Shown one piece after another: positions 22,001-43,499 of a DNA stretch of 64,000 nucleotides (position 1 is its first letter; every line of letters starts with the position of its first letter). Source of the stretch: Urophycis tenuis (lineage: Eukaryota; Chordata; Actinopteri; Gadiformes; Phycidae). The translations under genes were made by a program, and so were the position numbers. The stretch spans positions 156,739 through 220,738 of the forward strand of contig JAXIVH010000240.1 in NCBI GenBank assembly GCA_036785325.1. The letters run 5' to 3'. The notes under the pieces were generated by a model. The model ran no database searches, was not told the DNA's origin, and saw nothing but the letters and a program-made list of their open reading frames with translations.

Positions 22001-24324
22001 TCACTTTTGTTGAAAACATGAATTAGCAACCCAGCACTGCATTTAACCAATTATGAATTAAAGTAGTCATCTATCACATGTTAATGGAAATAAAGTTGTG
22101 AAGTCACCATCCATCGCAATATTTCATGACCTGTTGACAAATATGATTTAAATACAAGGACTCCGTCTAGGGCCTGAGTCGCTATGACCTTTGACCCCTG
22201 TCAGCACGCTGCTGCACGTGTGCTCCATACACACCATATGTAAACACAGACCAGGCCCATAGGCGCTGCCATGACCAACTGTGCCAGCCTCCAATCACGG
22301 ATGAAGTAGACGAGCAATGCCAGAGACGCCTGGCCGAGGGCCCCGAAGAGCTGGCACCCACAGGACCCCAGGGACCGCTTGGTGACCCCAATCCACTCGG
22401 TAGCTGCAGGGAGGGAGAGCCAGGCCCACGGGTCAATGTTCTGACATCAGTAGCCCACGCAGCATCAACCTCAGACGGTCTGAACCGTGTTGGCTGTTTA
22501 GGTTTTGAGGTCCAAAAAATAGAAGTTAGCTCCAGCTTTTTCTCAACATGTCGGGCATTTGTTTAAACCTGCACTGTGTCATTATGTGTTCTATTGCAGC
22601 TCAGCACTCCATTAAAACATCTTCATTAGAAAGTGGGAGAATAAAGAATACATTGTTTTGTTGTGGTACCCCAGCCCACCTTGTCAGAAGACAGTCACAA
22701 CAATGTACGTAGGTTTAAGTACAGTATGTTACTCTCTGTACGCCTTTGGATGAAGGTGCCTGCCAAAAGATGAACATTTTTTGTTTTCAATCGACATCCA
22801 AAGTGTGAGGTCAATGACTTACACTTAACGTCTGACCCATGTATCTGTCATCTCATTACATTCACACTGGTTTCTGAGTGTAGCCCTCTGACAGAAGACA
22901 AAGGGGTGTCCTGCATACGGTGTACTCACTCAGCACAATGCCGTTGATCCGGAAGCCCCCATAGCCCACGCCTGACCCAAACTGGGACGCCAGGTATAAG
23001 TAGTAGCTGGGACACAGGCCTGATGTTAACATGAATATAAACATGATCACCACTGGAATCTGAGTGGTCCGTTTGCGGCCAAACCTGGCAGAGAAAAAAA
23101 TCATTTTGAAATGTTGATACCAGAATGTGTGGATAATTGATTGTGATATATTATGTTTGTGATAATTTCTGACATGTGAAATACATAAACCTAGAAATAT
23201 AGTATAGCCTACATAAATTCTAGTATCGCCATGTTTACTCAAAAATATAAGATTTTAGTAATCCACAAATATTAATGTCATGTTGATGACATTAATCTAG
23301 GTAAATCTATGTATTGTTTATTGTCTATAGTCTGGTTTTTATCGCACTCCTCTATCCCCTTGTACTGCTGGTCACTGTAAATTTCTCCTAAGGGGCATTA
23401 ATAAAGGAATATCTTATCTTATCTTATCTTATCTTATGGCTGCAAAATAATGGTACTGTCCTTCAGTGGGCCCATAAAATCGCACATAAAATCACACTAT
23501 GAAATCGCATTATGAAATCGCACTATGAAATCGCAATATTGTATCGCCCGATTTACAGAATAACAATACTTATAGAATCGCGGTAAATAACAGCACTCAT
23601 CAAAACTCATTGTAAAATTGAGGTCCCTAATTAAAAAAAAACGAATTGCCACAAGTTGCTAATATGTAACAAATCAAACTCACGATTCTGCTAAAGGTCC
23701 GAACAGCAGGGAACCAGTGAGAATGCCAGCCATTAATGCCGTTTGGGCCACCTCCACCATGTTCACCTTGTCACAGACTAGATCAAACTGTAAGAACCAC
23801 ACAGAGCCATGAAAACTGGGACTGGGAACTATACTTAACACCACAATACTCATCACGCACTACATTTACATTTAGGGCATTTAGCAGACGCTTTTATCCA
23901 AGGCGACTTACAAAAAGTACATTTGCCAAAACTAAGCACTACAACTCACGTCGGTGACGATGGTGGCCCGGTACAGGGTCCGGTCGTACACCCATCCGTC
24001 CTGGCAGGCGGTGGTGTGGTTGAGGCCGTACCGGCGGATGGAGTCCAGGGTCCAGTCCACCGGGGAGAACATCAGGCACCGGCTGAGGGAGCCGTCCTGC
24101 TCCCGGGGGACGGTCAGGTTGAGCTGCTCCTCTGCCGTCAGGTTGGGACCGGCCGCCAGGATCCAGTCCGTGTTACAGTGGCGCTCCGGGTCGGAGTCCA
24201 CAAAGAGGATGCTGGTGAAGAGGTAAGGTAGTAGGAGGCAGGGGAACCATATGGCTATAAGCAGAGTCTTCTGAAATAATCCAAAGTCTCCCACGGCCCT
24301 CAGGATCTCTCCGAAGTCAGCCAT
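19014..24324 (-). CDS. slc22a13: slc22a13-like organic anion transporter, copy B (intact)
   Basis: This gene encodes a predicted SLC22-family MFS transporter of 541 aa, close to the usual length of about 550, acting at the plasma membrane on organic anions. Ten exons with consistent phases: 24324-23950, 23787-23684, 23084-22930, 22403-22235, 21979-21859, 21570-21476, 21159-20945, 20794-20686, 20093-19887, 19089-19014. Exon 1 begins [15 protein letters not shown], holds TM1 and most of the large extracellular loop with N-glycosylation sites (NLT, NLT, NHT). Exons 2-3 give FDLVCDK and the loop motif FGRK. Exon 5 gives [10 protein letters not shown], and exons 8-9 QELFPTSSR and [10 protein letters not shown]. 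The tail ends SSRL, a possible PDZ ligand. The last intron holds the 36-bp minisatellite. The name rests on synteny with oxsr1 as well as sequence; another OAT-like SLC22 member is the alternative. Confidence 0.85.
19357..19886. repeat. 36-bp minisatellite in intron 9 of copy B (about 15 units)
   Basis: The unit and position are the same as at 2,829-3,394, again touching the 5' splice site of exon 9 (19,887). Unit order is largely shared with copy A, but one variant unit (AGCTTCTGACAGGTTATTG, near 19,770-19,790) differs and the count is lower. Confidence 0.95.
23340..23440 (+). mobile_element. LINE 3' end with (ATCTT)n tail
   Basis: The segment has a short 3' UTR-like stretch (TAAATTTCTCCTAAGG, then TTAATAAAGGAAT) followed by four to five ATCTT/TATCT units. 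This is characteristic of CR1/L2-type LINE 3' termini. It lies in intron 2 of copy B. Confidence 0.6.
23866..23930 (-). mobile_element. SINE tail fragment
   Basis: This is a short copy of the teleost SINE tail (on the minus strand TAAGTCGCC and AGCGTCTGCTAAATGCCC), located just upstream of exon 2 in intron 1 of copy B. Confidence 0.65.
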
Positions 24325-25024
24325 GGTACGGGAAGGATTCCTCTGCCCTCAGACGTTTCTCACAGGGTTGTTTTACATAATCTAAAGACTTAGATTCAAG
24401 TCTCAAAGTCTATCAATGTTTAACCACTTTGCTTTACTTCTTGGTGTGAGGAGGACGGTTTGAAAGAGGCCATAGTTGGACAGGTTAAATTGCATTATGC
24501 AGGAAACATTTGAAAGCAAGCCACAAGATTGGTCAAGGGAAAGTCATTTTATATACTGGCCTGGCTAGATTGGCTTGTTGGCTGGTTGGCTTGGCCAGCC
24601 AACCAGCAATGCTGATCCTGAGGGTGATTTGATTAACATTACACTGTGAATCATGTGAGTCATGCCTGGATGTGCCATGGTAACTGCAGGAATTTACACA
24701 ATAAAGGCGTCAGGGGTTGACCGTTGTGGACAATGGAAGCGAAGACTAAGTACACTTCTTATCTCCTGTTGGTAGAAGTGATCACCCAGTCAGTGTAAGT
24801 GAGACTATGCATAATGATATGGCTTGGTATCTGAATCTGAAAAGAATGGAGAAAGGAACCTCTTCAGGGTGCTGTGGGTACAAAACGTTGTATCTTAACA
24901 AGGCAGTAAAATGATCACCAAAAAATAAAAAATAAATGCTTTATTGTGGAAATGTCAGTGGAGAACAAAGGTCATCTAGTAAAATCAATATAATATCAAG
25001 TTATGAGAATAATATGAGGCAGGA

Positions 25025-25282
25025 AAGTGTAATGACGAGAGGCACAGGGTTCGATCCCTAACGTCTTGGCACTTTATAATTGCTCTTTGTAACTTGGCAC
25101 TTAGCAAGAGATGTTACTAGCAATGGTTCACCTAGCAATTGAAATGCTTGAAACTTGTTCTGGCGACTTTCTTACTGTATTAGCAGCAAATTAAATGTTT
25201 CACCTTCCTCTGATAAATGTATTCTTTGTAAGTCGCTTTGGATAAAGCATCTGCTAAATGCCCTAAATGTAAATGTAATGTC
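25025..25282 (+). mobile_element. SINE
   Basis: The body (ACTTGGCACTTAGCAAGAGA and ACTTGTTCTGGCGACTTTC) and tail (TAAGTCGCTTTGGATAAAG, TCTGCTAAATGCCCTAAATG) match two other copies in the window, at 26,146-26,330 (same orientation) and 28,783-29,010 (opposite orientation). Confidence 0.7.
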
Positions 25283-25418
25283 CACAGCTTTCCTAAAAGT
25301 AAGATGCCCTCACCCTGACTAGTCCGAGAATCACCTGCAGGCTTCCTGAATTCACTGTGCATTAAAGCCTCAGAGAATACATGGTTTTAACATAACTGAG
25401 ACGACATTCATTGTGTGT

Positions 25419-25424
25419 TTTATT
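25419..25424 (-). terminator. Poly(A) signal of slc22a13-like copy C
   Basis: AATAAA on the minus strand, five bases beyond the stop codon at 25,429-25,431. The position agrees with exon 10 being the last exon. Confidence 0.5.
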
Positions 25425-25428
25425 TTAA

Positions 25429-28400
25429 CTAGAGCTTTGTAGATCTTACTCTTCTTTCTCCATGCATGCTCGGATCACTTCTTATCTCCACGACAGCCAT
25501 ATTTCTGTAAAAGAAGAAAAACAACAGAGAAAGGGAAATAAATGGTGGTTAAAGTCCTCAAGTGTGCTGATATTTCAAAGATAACAGGAAAACGGAGGGC
25601 ATATTTTTTACTTTGTCTGCAGAGTTCTTCACTCAATACGTAACAAAGTAATAAACTACACATATTTAGTTGTTTTGTGTGGTCGGCCAAGTCTTCAGTA
25701 ACTGAGAAAGTTCTGTAATCCTAGCCTTTGGGACATTTAGGACAAAAAAAAACCCTCTCTATATTTAGTTAGTTTAACTAATAATTTGCATCAAAGGCAT
25801 TTTAATCCAAAGTGACTTAAGAAGAAAGTACTAATTCTAAACAACTGAGGTTTCCCCTTCGTCCTGTTCTCATCCTCCTCCCAAGCAGACCTCTGTCTCT
25901 ACCCCCCACTGTTCTTAAGGAGTTGATCAAGAAAGCAACTGCTGGGATAAGCATTAAACGGCCTTTCTTTCATACATCCTTTACAATTACAATACAACCC
26001 TGCAGACCAAGTGGTCCGTGGGCCAATCTCACCAGGCATCAGGTCACGGCTGTTGTTCAACCTAGACAGGGTGAAGGCAGTTTGTGATTGGCCTTTTAAA
26101 AATAGCGCTTACCCAATGGGAGATATGGAGGGTGTATGGAGGGTGGCACTTAGTCAGAGATGTTGTATACCAGCAATGGTTAACCTAGCAATTGAAATAC
26201 TTGAAACTTGTTCTGGTGACTTTCTTACTGTATTAGCAGCAATTATATGTTTCACCTTCTTATGACAAATCTACTCTTTGTAAGTCGCTTTGGATAAAAG
26301 CGTCTGCTAAATGCCCTAAATGTAAATGTACTACATATGCCATATAAGATAAACTAATACGCACCACTGGAGGGCGCTCACACTACTTTCCATCCCTCTC
26401 TGTGCAATAAGGATAAGCCGTTAGCTCCACCCCTCAGCCTGTCATTGATTATGGATCAGTTGTTAACTTCTGGCACGTTATTGATGATGGATCAGTTGTT
26501 AACTTTTGGCACGTTATTGATTATGGATCAGTTGTTAACTTCTGGCACGTTATTGATGATGGATCAGTTGTTAACTTCTGGCACGTTATTGATGATGGAT
26601 CAGTTGTTAACTTCTGGCACGTTATTGATGATGGATCAGTTGTTAACTTCTGGCACGTTATTGATGATGGATCAGTTGTTAACTTCTGGCACGTTATTGA
26701 TGATGGATCAGTTGTTAACTTCTGGCACGTTATTGATGATGGATCAGTTGTTACCTGCGGCCCTCAGCCTGCGCAGCGCAGTCAGCCAGCTCTGTCCCCC
26801 GGGTCTCTGGGAGCAGGAAGGTGAGGGCCCCCCCCACCAGGGTGAGGCTGCTGAACACTATGATGGGGATGGTCCAGTGGTACACCGCCAGCAGGTTGAG
26901 CAGCGGAGACAGCAGCCCTGCCACTCTGACCATGATGGAGCACAGACCCACAGCCTGCTGCCTGTGAAGAGGCAGAGCACGACGAGGTTACCCTAGCCAG
27001 GCGCGACTGCCAGGCCGTAGACGTCTCACCTCCACGACACTCCACAACACGCGGAGATCGCGTACACCACCATTCACCGGCTAACCCGCGTGACTTTTGA
27101 CAACAGGGACTCATTCATTCACGCACACAAGCACTCACTCACTCACTCACTCACTCATACACTCACTCACTCACTCGCTCACTCGCTAAAGTAAGTCAGT
27201 GGTCTCTGCTCTTTTCAAGGTGTCTTTTGAAAGGAGGGTATGGTTGAACGCGGGCCTACCCACCTCACTGAAGTGGGGAACAACTCCTGGCCGTAAACCA
27301 TGAACACCAAACTGGAGCACGTGAAGAGGAAGCGGCCGACGGTTGCGAAGACGGCGATGACCACAGACCTGTCTGAGGAGAGAGGGACGGAAACTTTGTC
27401 AAACCAACTGGCGTAGGGTTAGGTGGTAGAATTTGGGTGGGGTTATGGGTTTGGATGGGGTTAGGGTTTGGTTTCAGGGTTTGGGTGGGGTTAGGGTTTG
27501 ATTTCAGGGTTTGGGTGGGGTTAGGGTTTGGCTTTAAGATTTGGGTAGGGTTAGAGTTTGATTTCAGAGTTTGGTTTTAGGGTTTGGGTGGGGTTAGGGT
27601 TTGGTTTCAGAGTTTGGGTGGGGTTAGGGTTTGATGCACCTTGAGAGAAGGCCAGAGTAACGAAGCAGACCAAGCTGCCAGTGATGGTGGTGCACAAAAT
27701 TGACTTTTTCCTTCCCAACACTTCCAGCATGCAGAAGCAGAGGAGCTGTGCTGGGATCTGGCTGAGCCCAAACATGGACTGCAACAGGAAGATGTTGAGA
27801 CCAAAGTTCCCCACGTTCAGTGAGAGGCTAAAATAGCCCAGGTTTGTGGAGAACCTTTATTCCAACGGACAAAAACACAAGAACTCAGTTGAGCGAGTAC
27901 ACAAGCTATAAGTCTCTAAGAGTCTTTGAACACGAAAGTGAGACGAGAAGGCCTCAGGATGTGAATGGAGACTAACTTACCATGCAAAGGACATTATAAG
28001 GATATATTTCCTCAGGGTTGGTGATTTAAAAAGGGTATGGATTCCTTCTCTTTTTACTGTCTGGCCTGTCTCTATGTTGCCCTAAATGGAACACAAATCA
28101 AGATCAGCTGGCAAGGTTAAAATGTTATCTAAAATAAGTGACATAGAAATACATGAAATAATGTTACTCGCTTACCAATTCCAGGAGATTGTCTGGGACG
28201 ACACGTTTGTTGATTTTAGCAGCTTTTGTTATCCACTCCACGGCCTCTCTGTGTCTCCCTTTGGTTAGCAACCACCGCGCAGATTCAGGAATGAACCTGT
28301 GTTGACGCAAGTGGCAGATTAACTTTACCTTAACCAAAAAATACATTAAAAATCTGACCAAAATAACAACTTGATATACATAAAAAAAACATTGATTTAC

Positions 28401-30148
28401 ATGTATCAAATAAAAAAAAAATCTATACAGAATCCAGATGTAGAATATCTGTCATAAAAACAATCAATGGACATCCACATATTTTAAACGTTTTTTGAGT
28501 GGGTTTTGCAAAAATGTCAGTTGCAAAATGTCAGTTGTTGATGTTAGGCATTAGGACCCACCCCAGAAAGCATGACCCACCATATGTAAATAAACACGGC
28601 CGCCACGGGTCCTGATGAGACATACAGAGCCAGCCTCCAGTCCCGGACCCCGAACATCAGCCCGGCTGTCACACACTGGCCTATGGACGTCAGCAGCTGG
28701 TTCATGCAGGGAAAGAGGGACCTCTTGGAGATTCCCAGCCACTCGGTGCCTGTGTGGCGAACGCAATTCAGAGGCAGATTCTTTCATTTACATTCAGGGC
28801 ATTTAGCAGACGCTTTTGTCCAAAGCGACTTACAAAAGTACAATAAGTACATTTGTCAGAAGAAGGTGAAACACGTCATTGCTGTTAATACAGTAAGCAA
28901 GTCACCAGAATAAGTTTCAAGCATTACAATTACTCTGTTAACCATTGCAAGTATACAACATCTCTGGCCTATAATTCTAAGTGCAAAGATACAAAGAGCA
29001 ATTATAAAACGCTAAGACGTACATTCTTTCAGCCAAAGTGACATAATTAAGTGAGGCTGGGCACATTCAAATCATAATATCAAAATTGGAGACGCTACAA
29101 AGACATTTCAAGTGCCTCACAGCCTAGCTTGGACGAATCAGCACTGGACGAATCACAGTGATGGAGCCACAGTAGGAATCAATTAAACACTGTCATGCCT
29201 ATCTGAGTCATGTCTAACACAGGCAACCCAAACCAACCTCAACTCTTAAGGAGGGACATTTATCCTAGCTCAAATACCTTACCCAATACACTGGCGTTGA
29301 TTCTGTAGCCACCGATGGAGATGCCGACCATGAACTGTGCTGCCAGGTACATGTAGAGATTTACAGACAGTCCAGAGACAATAGTGAACACCAGCAAGAG
29401 GCATACTGGTATCTGCACTAGTGTCTTACGGCCAAGCCTGTAGTCCCAGAACAGAGAGCATTGTTACCTTAGGTTCCTACACGAGGGGCCTACGAAATAA
29501 AACTGGGCCGTGTGCTGGCACCATCGCAAAGTTCTTTACTCACGGTTCTGAAGCCGGTCCGAATATGAAGGAGCCGGCCAGAATCCCAGCCATGAAGACC
29601 GTCTGGGCAATGCCAGCCAAATGGGCCTGGTCGCACACAAGGTCAAACTGAGACGGAACACACAGCAGTTATCAGATGGGGTGTCGTCATCGTCATGACG
29701 ACATGGCTATGACACAGACCGGACCAGTGTGTCATGTCGGGGTAGTACGGGGACGGTTCACACCACGACTCACGTCGGTGACGATGGTGGCCCGGTACAG
29801 GGTCCGGTCATACACCCATCCATCCTGGCAGGCGGTGGTGTGGTTGAGGCCGTACCGGCGGATGGAGTCCAGGGTCCAGTCCACCGGGGAGAACATCAGG
29901 CACCGGCTGAGGGAGCCGTCCTGCTCCCGGGGGACGGTCAGGTTGAGCTGCTCCTCTGCCGTCAGGTTGGGACCGGCCGCCAGGATCCAGTCTGTGTTAC
30001 AGTGGCGCTCCGGGTCGGAGTCCACGAAGAGGATGCTGGCGAAGGAAACGGACAGTAAAAGATTCGGAAAGCTGAGAGCCAAGACAATGAGCTTCTGGAA
30101 CAAGCCAAAATCTCCCACAGCTTGGAGGATCTCATTAAAGTTTGCCAT
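25429..30148 (-). CDS. slc22a13: slc22a13-like organic anion transporter, copy C (intact)
   Basis: This gene encodes a predicted SLC22-family plasma-membrane transporter of 543 aa. Exons: 30148-29774, 29647-29544, 29437-29283, 28749-28581, 28296-28176, 28081-27981 (101 nt, two codons longer than in copy B), 27854-27640, 27372-27264, 26961-26755, 25504-25429. The start [15 protein letters not shown] aligns with copies A and B; an in-frame ATG twelve codons upstream is less likely. The core shows [42 protein letters not shown] and [10 protein letters not shown]. Exon 10 lies 1.25 kb beyond exon 9 and has the same 76-nt coding length as in A and B but a different sequence, ending STKL (possible PDZ ligand). 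An AATAAA lies just after the stop. The second half of exon 1 and most of exon 9 are nearly identical to copies A and B, while the other exons have clearly diverged. Confidence 0.85.
26146..26330 (+). mobile_element. SINE
   Basis: This is the second copy of the family at 25,025-25,282, with the same body and the tail TTGTAAGTCGCTTTGGATAA. It lies in the last intron of slc22a13-like copy C, between the minisatellite and exon 10. Confidence 0.7.
26440..26754. repeat. 36-bp minisatellite in intron 9 of copy C (about 9 units)
   Basis: This is the same unit as in copies A and B. It touches the 5' splice site of exon 9 at 26,755. The left edge is abrupt at about 26,442, and the sequence beyond it is unrelated to copies A and B. 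Confidence 0.95.
27131..27190. repeat. (CTCA)n microsatellite
   Basis: About ten CACT/CTCA tetranucleotide units with a few changes, in intron 8 of slc22a13-like copy C. Confidence 0.9.
27412..27636. repeat. G-rich telomere-like minisatellite in intron 7 of copy C
   Basis: The units are GGGTTTGGGTGGGGTTAGGG followed by TTTG(A/G)TTTCA, about 35 bp, repeated five to six times with variation. The array reaches the 5' splice site of exon 7 (27,640). The plus strand is G-rich with runs of three to four G; the transcript strand is C-rich. Confidence 0.85.
28783..29010 (-). mobile_element. SINE
   Basis: This is the third copy of the family, in reverse orientation, in intron 3 of slc22a13-like copy C. 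The tail (read on plus as GGGCATTTAGCAGACGC) lies next to exon 4. Confidence 0.7.
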
Positions 30149-30251
30149 CTCTGTGCTAGTGAACGGCTGACGAGGACTCATATATGGGCCAGCTGAAGGT
30201 CACCGCCTTGGTAGAGACAAATGATTAACCACCTTTATCTATGAGCTCTTT

Positions 30252-30425
30252 TATGATCACACTACATGACATTTACATTTAGGGCATTTATCAAACGCTT
30301 GTCCAAAGCGACTTACAATTAGTACATTTGTGGGGGTTGACATGTGGAAAGTTGGAGGTGGGGATTGAACCGCCACCCCTCCGGTCAGTGGACGACCCGT
30401 TCTACCCACTGAGCTACTGCCGCCC
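30252..30425 (-). mobile_element. tRNA-derived SINE, full length
   Basis: Read on the minus strand, the head begins GGGCGGCAGTAGCTCAGTGG (A-box) and has GGCGGTTCAATCCCC (B-box). The tail has TAAGTCGCTTTGGACAAGCG and TAAATGCCCTAAATG. It lies between slc22a13-like copy C and the 3' end of oxsr1. Confidence 0.8.
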
Positions 30426-30474
30426 TTGAAAGACCCATAGACTGGAACTGAACACAATAGACGTCATCTGAATT

Positions 30475-31729
30475 CCATCATGTGACTTTATTTAGCTCCT
30501 CAAAACCATTTTTGGTGTACATTTGACAAACCTCAACAACTAATGTAAATGTAGGATTTTTCTGACAGGATTGAAACACGAGGATGTTCAGACACACGTG
30601 TCTGAGACTTGCACAATTGAGGAGAAAGAAAACGTGAAAGAACGTTTGAGCTTTTAATGATTTGTAAAAATATATGTTTATACATATTGCCAATCAACTG
30701 TGGAAAATTGTGAAAATTTGAGGCCAGACGGCAGCTTCTATCATTAGTAAACAATCAAAACAGGAGCAAATGTATTGATAACAAAAAAGTGTTGCCGACA
30801 ATCAATCAAAACACCAGTTCATCAGTTACTTAATCAGAAACAAAAAGACAGGAAACCAGAAGAAATTAAAAAAAGTTGATGCAAAAGGTGAAGTAACTTG
30901 TACCATGTGTACGGTCATGTGGGAAAACAACACAAATGATATTTTCAATTTAGATATCGCCAGGAGCATGGAATCAACATCAGCGAGAACAAATGCATAT
31001 TTAATGACAGCACTGTAGTGAGGTTACCACCACCACCACCACCACCACCTCCTCCTCCACCACCCTATTGTAATTAAAACAAGCTAAGTTAAGGTATATA
31101 TATCGATAAGGTGCCAATTAAAATAATCTGTGCACGATTAGTTCATGTTCTAGCACAACAAGGCCAATGGTGGAAACAATCAAAAAGAAACAAAAACTAA
31201 AAAGATATGGTTTGTGTTAATGTGCGGGATGGATCTTCCCCATCACATCAACACAGTCATGTTCCCAGTTTATCATTTAGGCTACAACTGAAATGTTTTG
31301 ATTTTTAATTAACTTAAAACAAAAACAAAAAAAGGACAAACAACGCATTGACAAATTCACAAACGCAAACAAGGTGTGCGTGTGTGTCTGAGCACAAAGT
31401 CGCCATTATAGGAACATTTTGAAAGAGAGCAAAACACTTTTTTTTTTTTTCTTCTTGTTCTTTAAATACACCATTTACAACTGTACCAGCGCGCCGGGCT
31501 GCGGTGCGCGCGTCCAGGCCGCCCCGGAAGTGACCGGGAGCGACCGCACAGACTGTGTGGGAGACTGAGCACTCGAAGCACGGACACAAACGTCCCCCAA
31601 ACAACCCGCCTATATATATGATGACCCAAAAAAAAACAAAAAAACAATACAAATTCTGGAGAACAGAACTAAAAGCATGAACCACGAGCGCCACTACCCA
31701 CGCGGTGTGCAGTGCACTGACCTCATTTG

Positions 31730-31770
<41 letters not shown>

Positions 31771-33330
31771 AAAGAGAGGACGCCCTCCCAGTCTCGAGTC
31801 AACGGTCCGCAAATTGAATAGGAACCTCTTACCCGGATGGTACAGCTCGGCCAAAAGTAACAATACATTTGCGTTTTTTTTTTTTAAATCGACACGTGGA
31901 AATGTGTTCACGAAACGGATCCCCACAGCAGCCACGGTCGGTGACTCCGTCATCAATTCATCAGTTGCGACGGAATGAATGCACGTTGAAAAAGAATAAC
32001 ATTTTTAAAAAAAAACAAACAAAAAAAAACAGATGTCAGAGTATCCGTGGAAACCGGGAGAGAAGCCGACTATTGCATAGTAAAAAATAAAAATAAAAAG
32101 AACAGAAATCTAAATGAGACTAATATCTACTCTATTAAGACAAGCATGTCCTTGAAACCCTTCGATAAGAGATTAACTGCCGTTCATTTCTGTGCTGCAG
32201 TTGGAGAAGTTCCAAGTGTGTACAAACGAATATGTTTAGACCGATGGACAGCGGATCTGTGTGTGGCCATGCATTCCCGGCCACGACCGAAACAAGATGG
32301 CATTTTTACAGATATGTCCATTCTGTGAACATACTCCTCACAAGCCCGATCGTCCTCAGAAACTACTGCAGAAATGAAGTGTGCACGAGCTGCAGGCGTA
32401 ACACGTATTCCCAACACAGGACTTCTCGTTTTACTGCCAATGTTGAAAGAGGCGTACGTTTCGTCGCAGACGACCATTCACAATGTACAACCGCGAATGA
32501 ACCGCGGGAGCCGAAGCGTTTTTCTGTTCATCCTTAAATCAATCCATCACACTACATCTAGACTTATACTAGCTAAGGCAAGCTTTACACTTAATTAAAT
32601 CCATAGAGTTGCGTAAAGTGCCGTAAAGTCGAGAAGAAGAAAAACAAAAAAACAAAAGGAAACAAACACTATATAGTGAGTTCTGTGGCACAGTTGATAC
32701 AAACCCCCACCCCCCCCCCCCAAAAAAAAAAAAAAAAAAAAAAAAGTAAGACAAAAAGAACGAAAAATGTAAAAGGTACACAAAAGGCAAATCACCTCTA
32801 GAACTGGCAGGAGTTGTTTTGGATTGTGCTCGTGAATAAAAAAAAAAAAGACAACTGAAAAGAAGGAGGTGGGTTGAGGGAAAGGACAAAATAAAAATCC
32901 CAACACAGAAACGAAAGTCCAAAACGGGCAGCGTGGGGGGTGGGGGGGTGGTGGCGATGAGGGTCTCACGCGGTCTCCTGTCCAGGCGCACTGTAAACTT
33001 TTCAAGTAAAGATTCCTGTGTTGAACGTGGCCCGCGCCCGTCGTAGCTTTACTGCCCTCCTGCCAGTTTGGGGGGCCGGGGGTGGGGTTGGGTGGGGGTG
33101 GGGGGGGTGTATAACCTTTGACCTCCCCTCTTTGGCAGTAGTGGTTTCTTGGAGTTGAGAAATAATGCAGCTGTGCAATACCATGAGTTGCTGTCCTTTT
33201 TTCCTTTTCGTGTTTTTCATTTTTTTCCCGTGTTGACGCTGTTGCTGTTGTTGCTGTTGTTGTTGTTGTTGTTGCCGTTTTTTCTGGGGTGGGGGTGGGG
33301 GGGGGGCGGCGGGGGTGGTCTCTGTGTGAG
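30475..33330 (-). other. oxsr1: 3' UTR of oxsr1
   Basis: The stretch downstream of the oxsr1 stop has no coding exon and ends near an AATAAA (30,487-30,492, minus strand). A 3' UTR of about 2.8 kb fits the long 3' UTR of vertebrate OXSR1. It holds several homopolymer runs, a (GA)n at 31,733-31,768, and poly-C and poly-A tracts around 32,708-32,745. The end point is inferred, not proven. Confidence 0.6.
30487..30492 (-). terminator. oxsr1: Candidate poly(A) signal of oxsr1
   Basis: AATAAA on the minus strand within GCTAAATAAAGTCACATG. It is the last good signal before the SINE and the slc22a13-like gene. Confidence 0.5.
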
Positions 33331-43304
<9,974 letters not shown>

Positions 43305-43470
43305 GTTTCGCTACGTACACACTGTGGACAGTGCTGTTGGTGTAGAATAGGCGAGTGTGTCTGAAATAGCAACGTTGTGACTAGTCCATTCGGCTCCGAG
43401 GATGGTCGCTGGCTACTCCGCTGACAACTCCTGCTGCTACTGTCAACACAACGTTACGGGCGCCGCACGC

Positions 43471-43499
43471 ATTACGTAAAGCACGTACGTATTACGTAA
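43471..43499. promoter_or_regulatory. Paired ATTACGTAA motifs upstream of oxsr1
   Basis: ATTACGTAA occurs at 43,471-43,479 and again at 43,491-43,499, 20 bp apart (about two helical turns), 170-200 bp upstream of the oxsr1 start codon. TTACGTAA is the known consensus of NFIL3/E4BP4 and PAR-bZIP factors. That these sites are used is inference. Confidence 0.35.

Larger units (their letters stand above)
14818..22826. repeat. Segmental duplication, copy B
   Basis: This is the partner of 1-6,690. Without the 1.7-kb insertion at 15,811-17,515 it is about 6.3 kb. The right edge is at about 22,826, where both copies share the run around TCAATGACTTACACTT and then diverge. It covers exons 4-10 and the 3' flank of the second slc22a13-like gene. 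Confidence 0.9.
24325..25428. other. Intergenic stretch between copies B and C
   Basis: This is the 5' flank of copy B (right part read leftwards) and the 3' flank of copy C. Apart from a SINE at about 25,025-25,282 and an AATAAA for copy C at 25,419-25,424 (minus strand), no gene or structured element was recognised. A small local repeat of GGCTGGTTGGCTTGG type is at about 24,570-24,605. Confidence 0.5.

Noticed and set aside
31314..33005. Minus-strand ORFs in the oxsr1 3' UTR (up to 184 aa)
   Set aside because: Composed of translated GA, poly-A/T and poly-C tracts, with no family resemblance.
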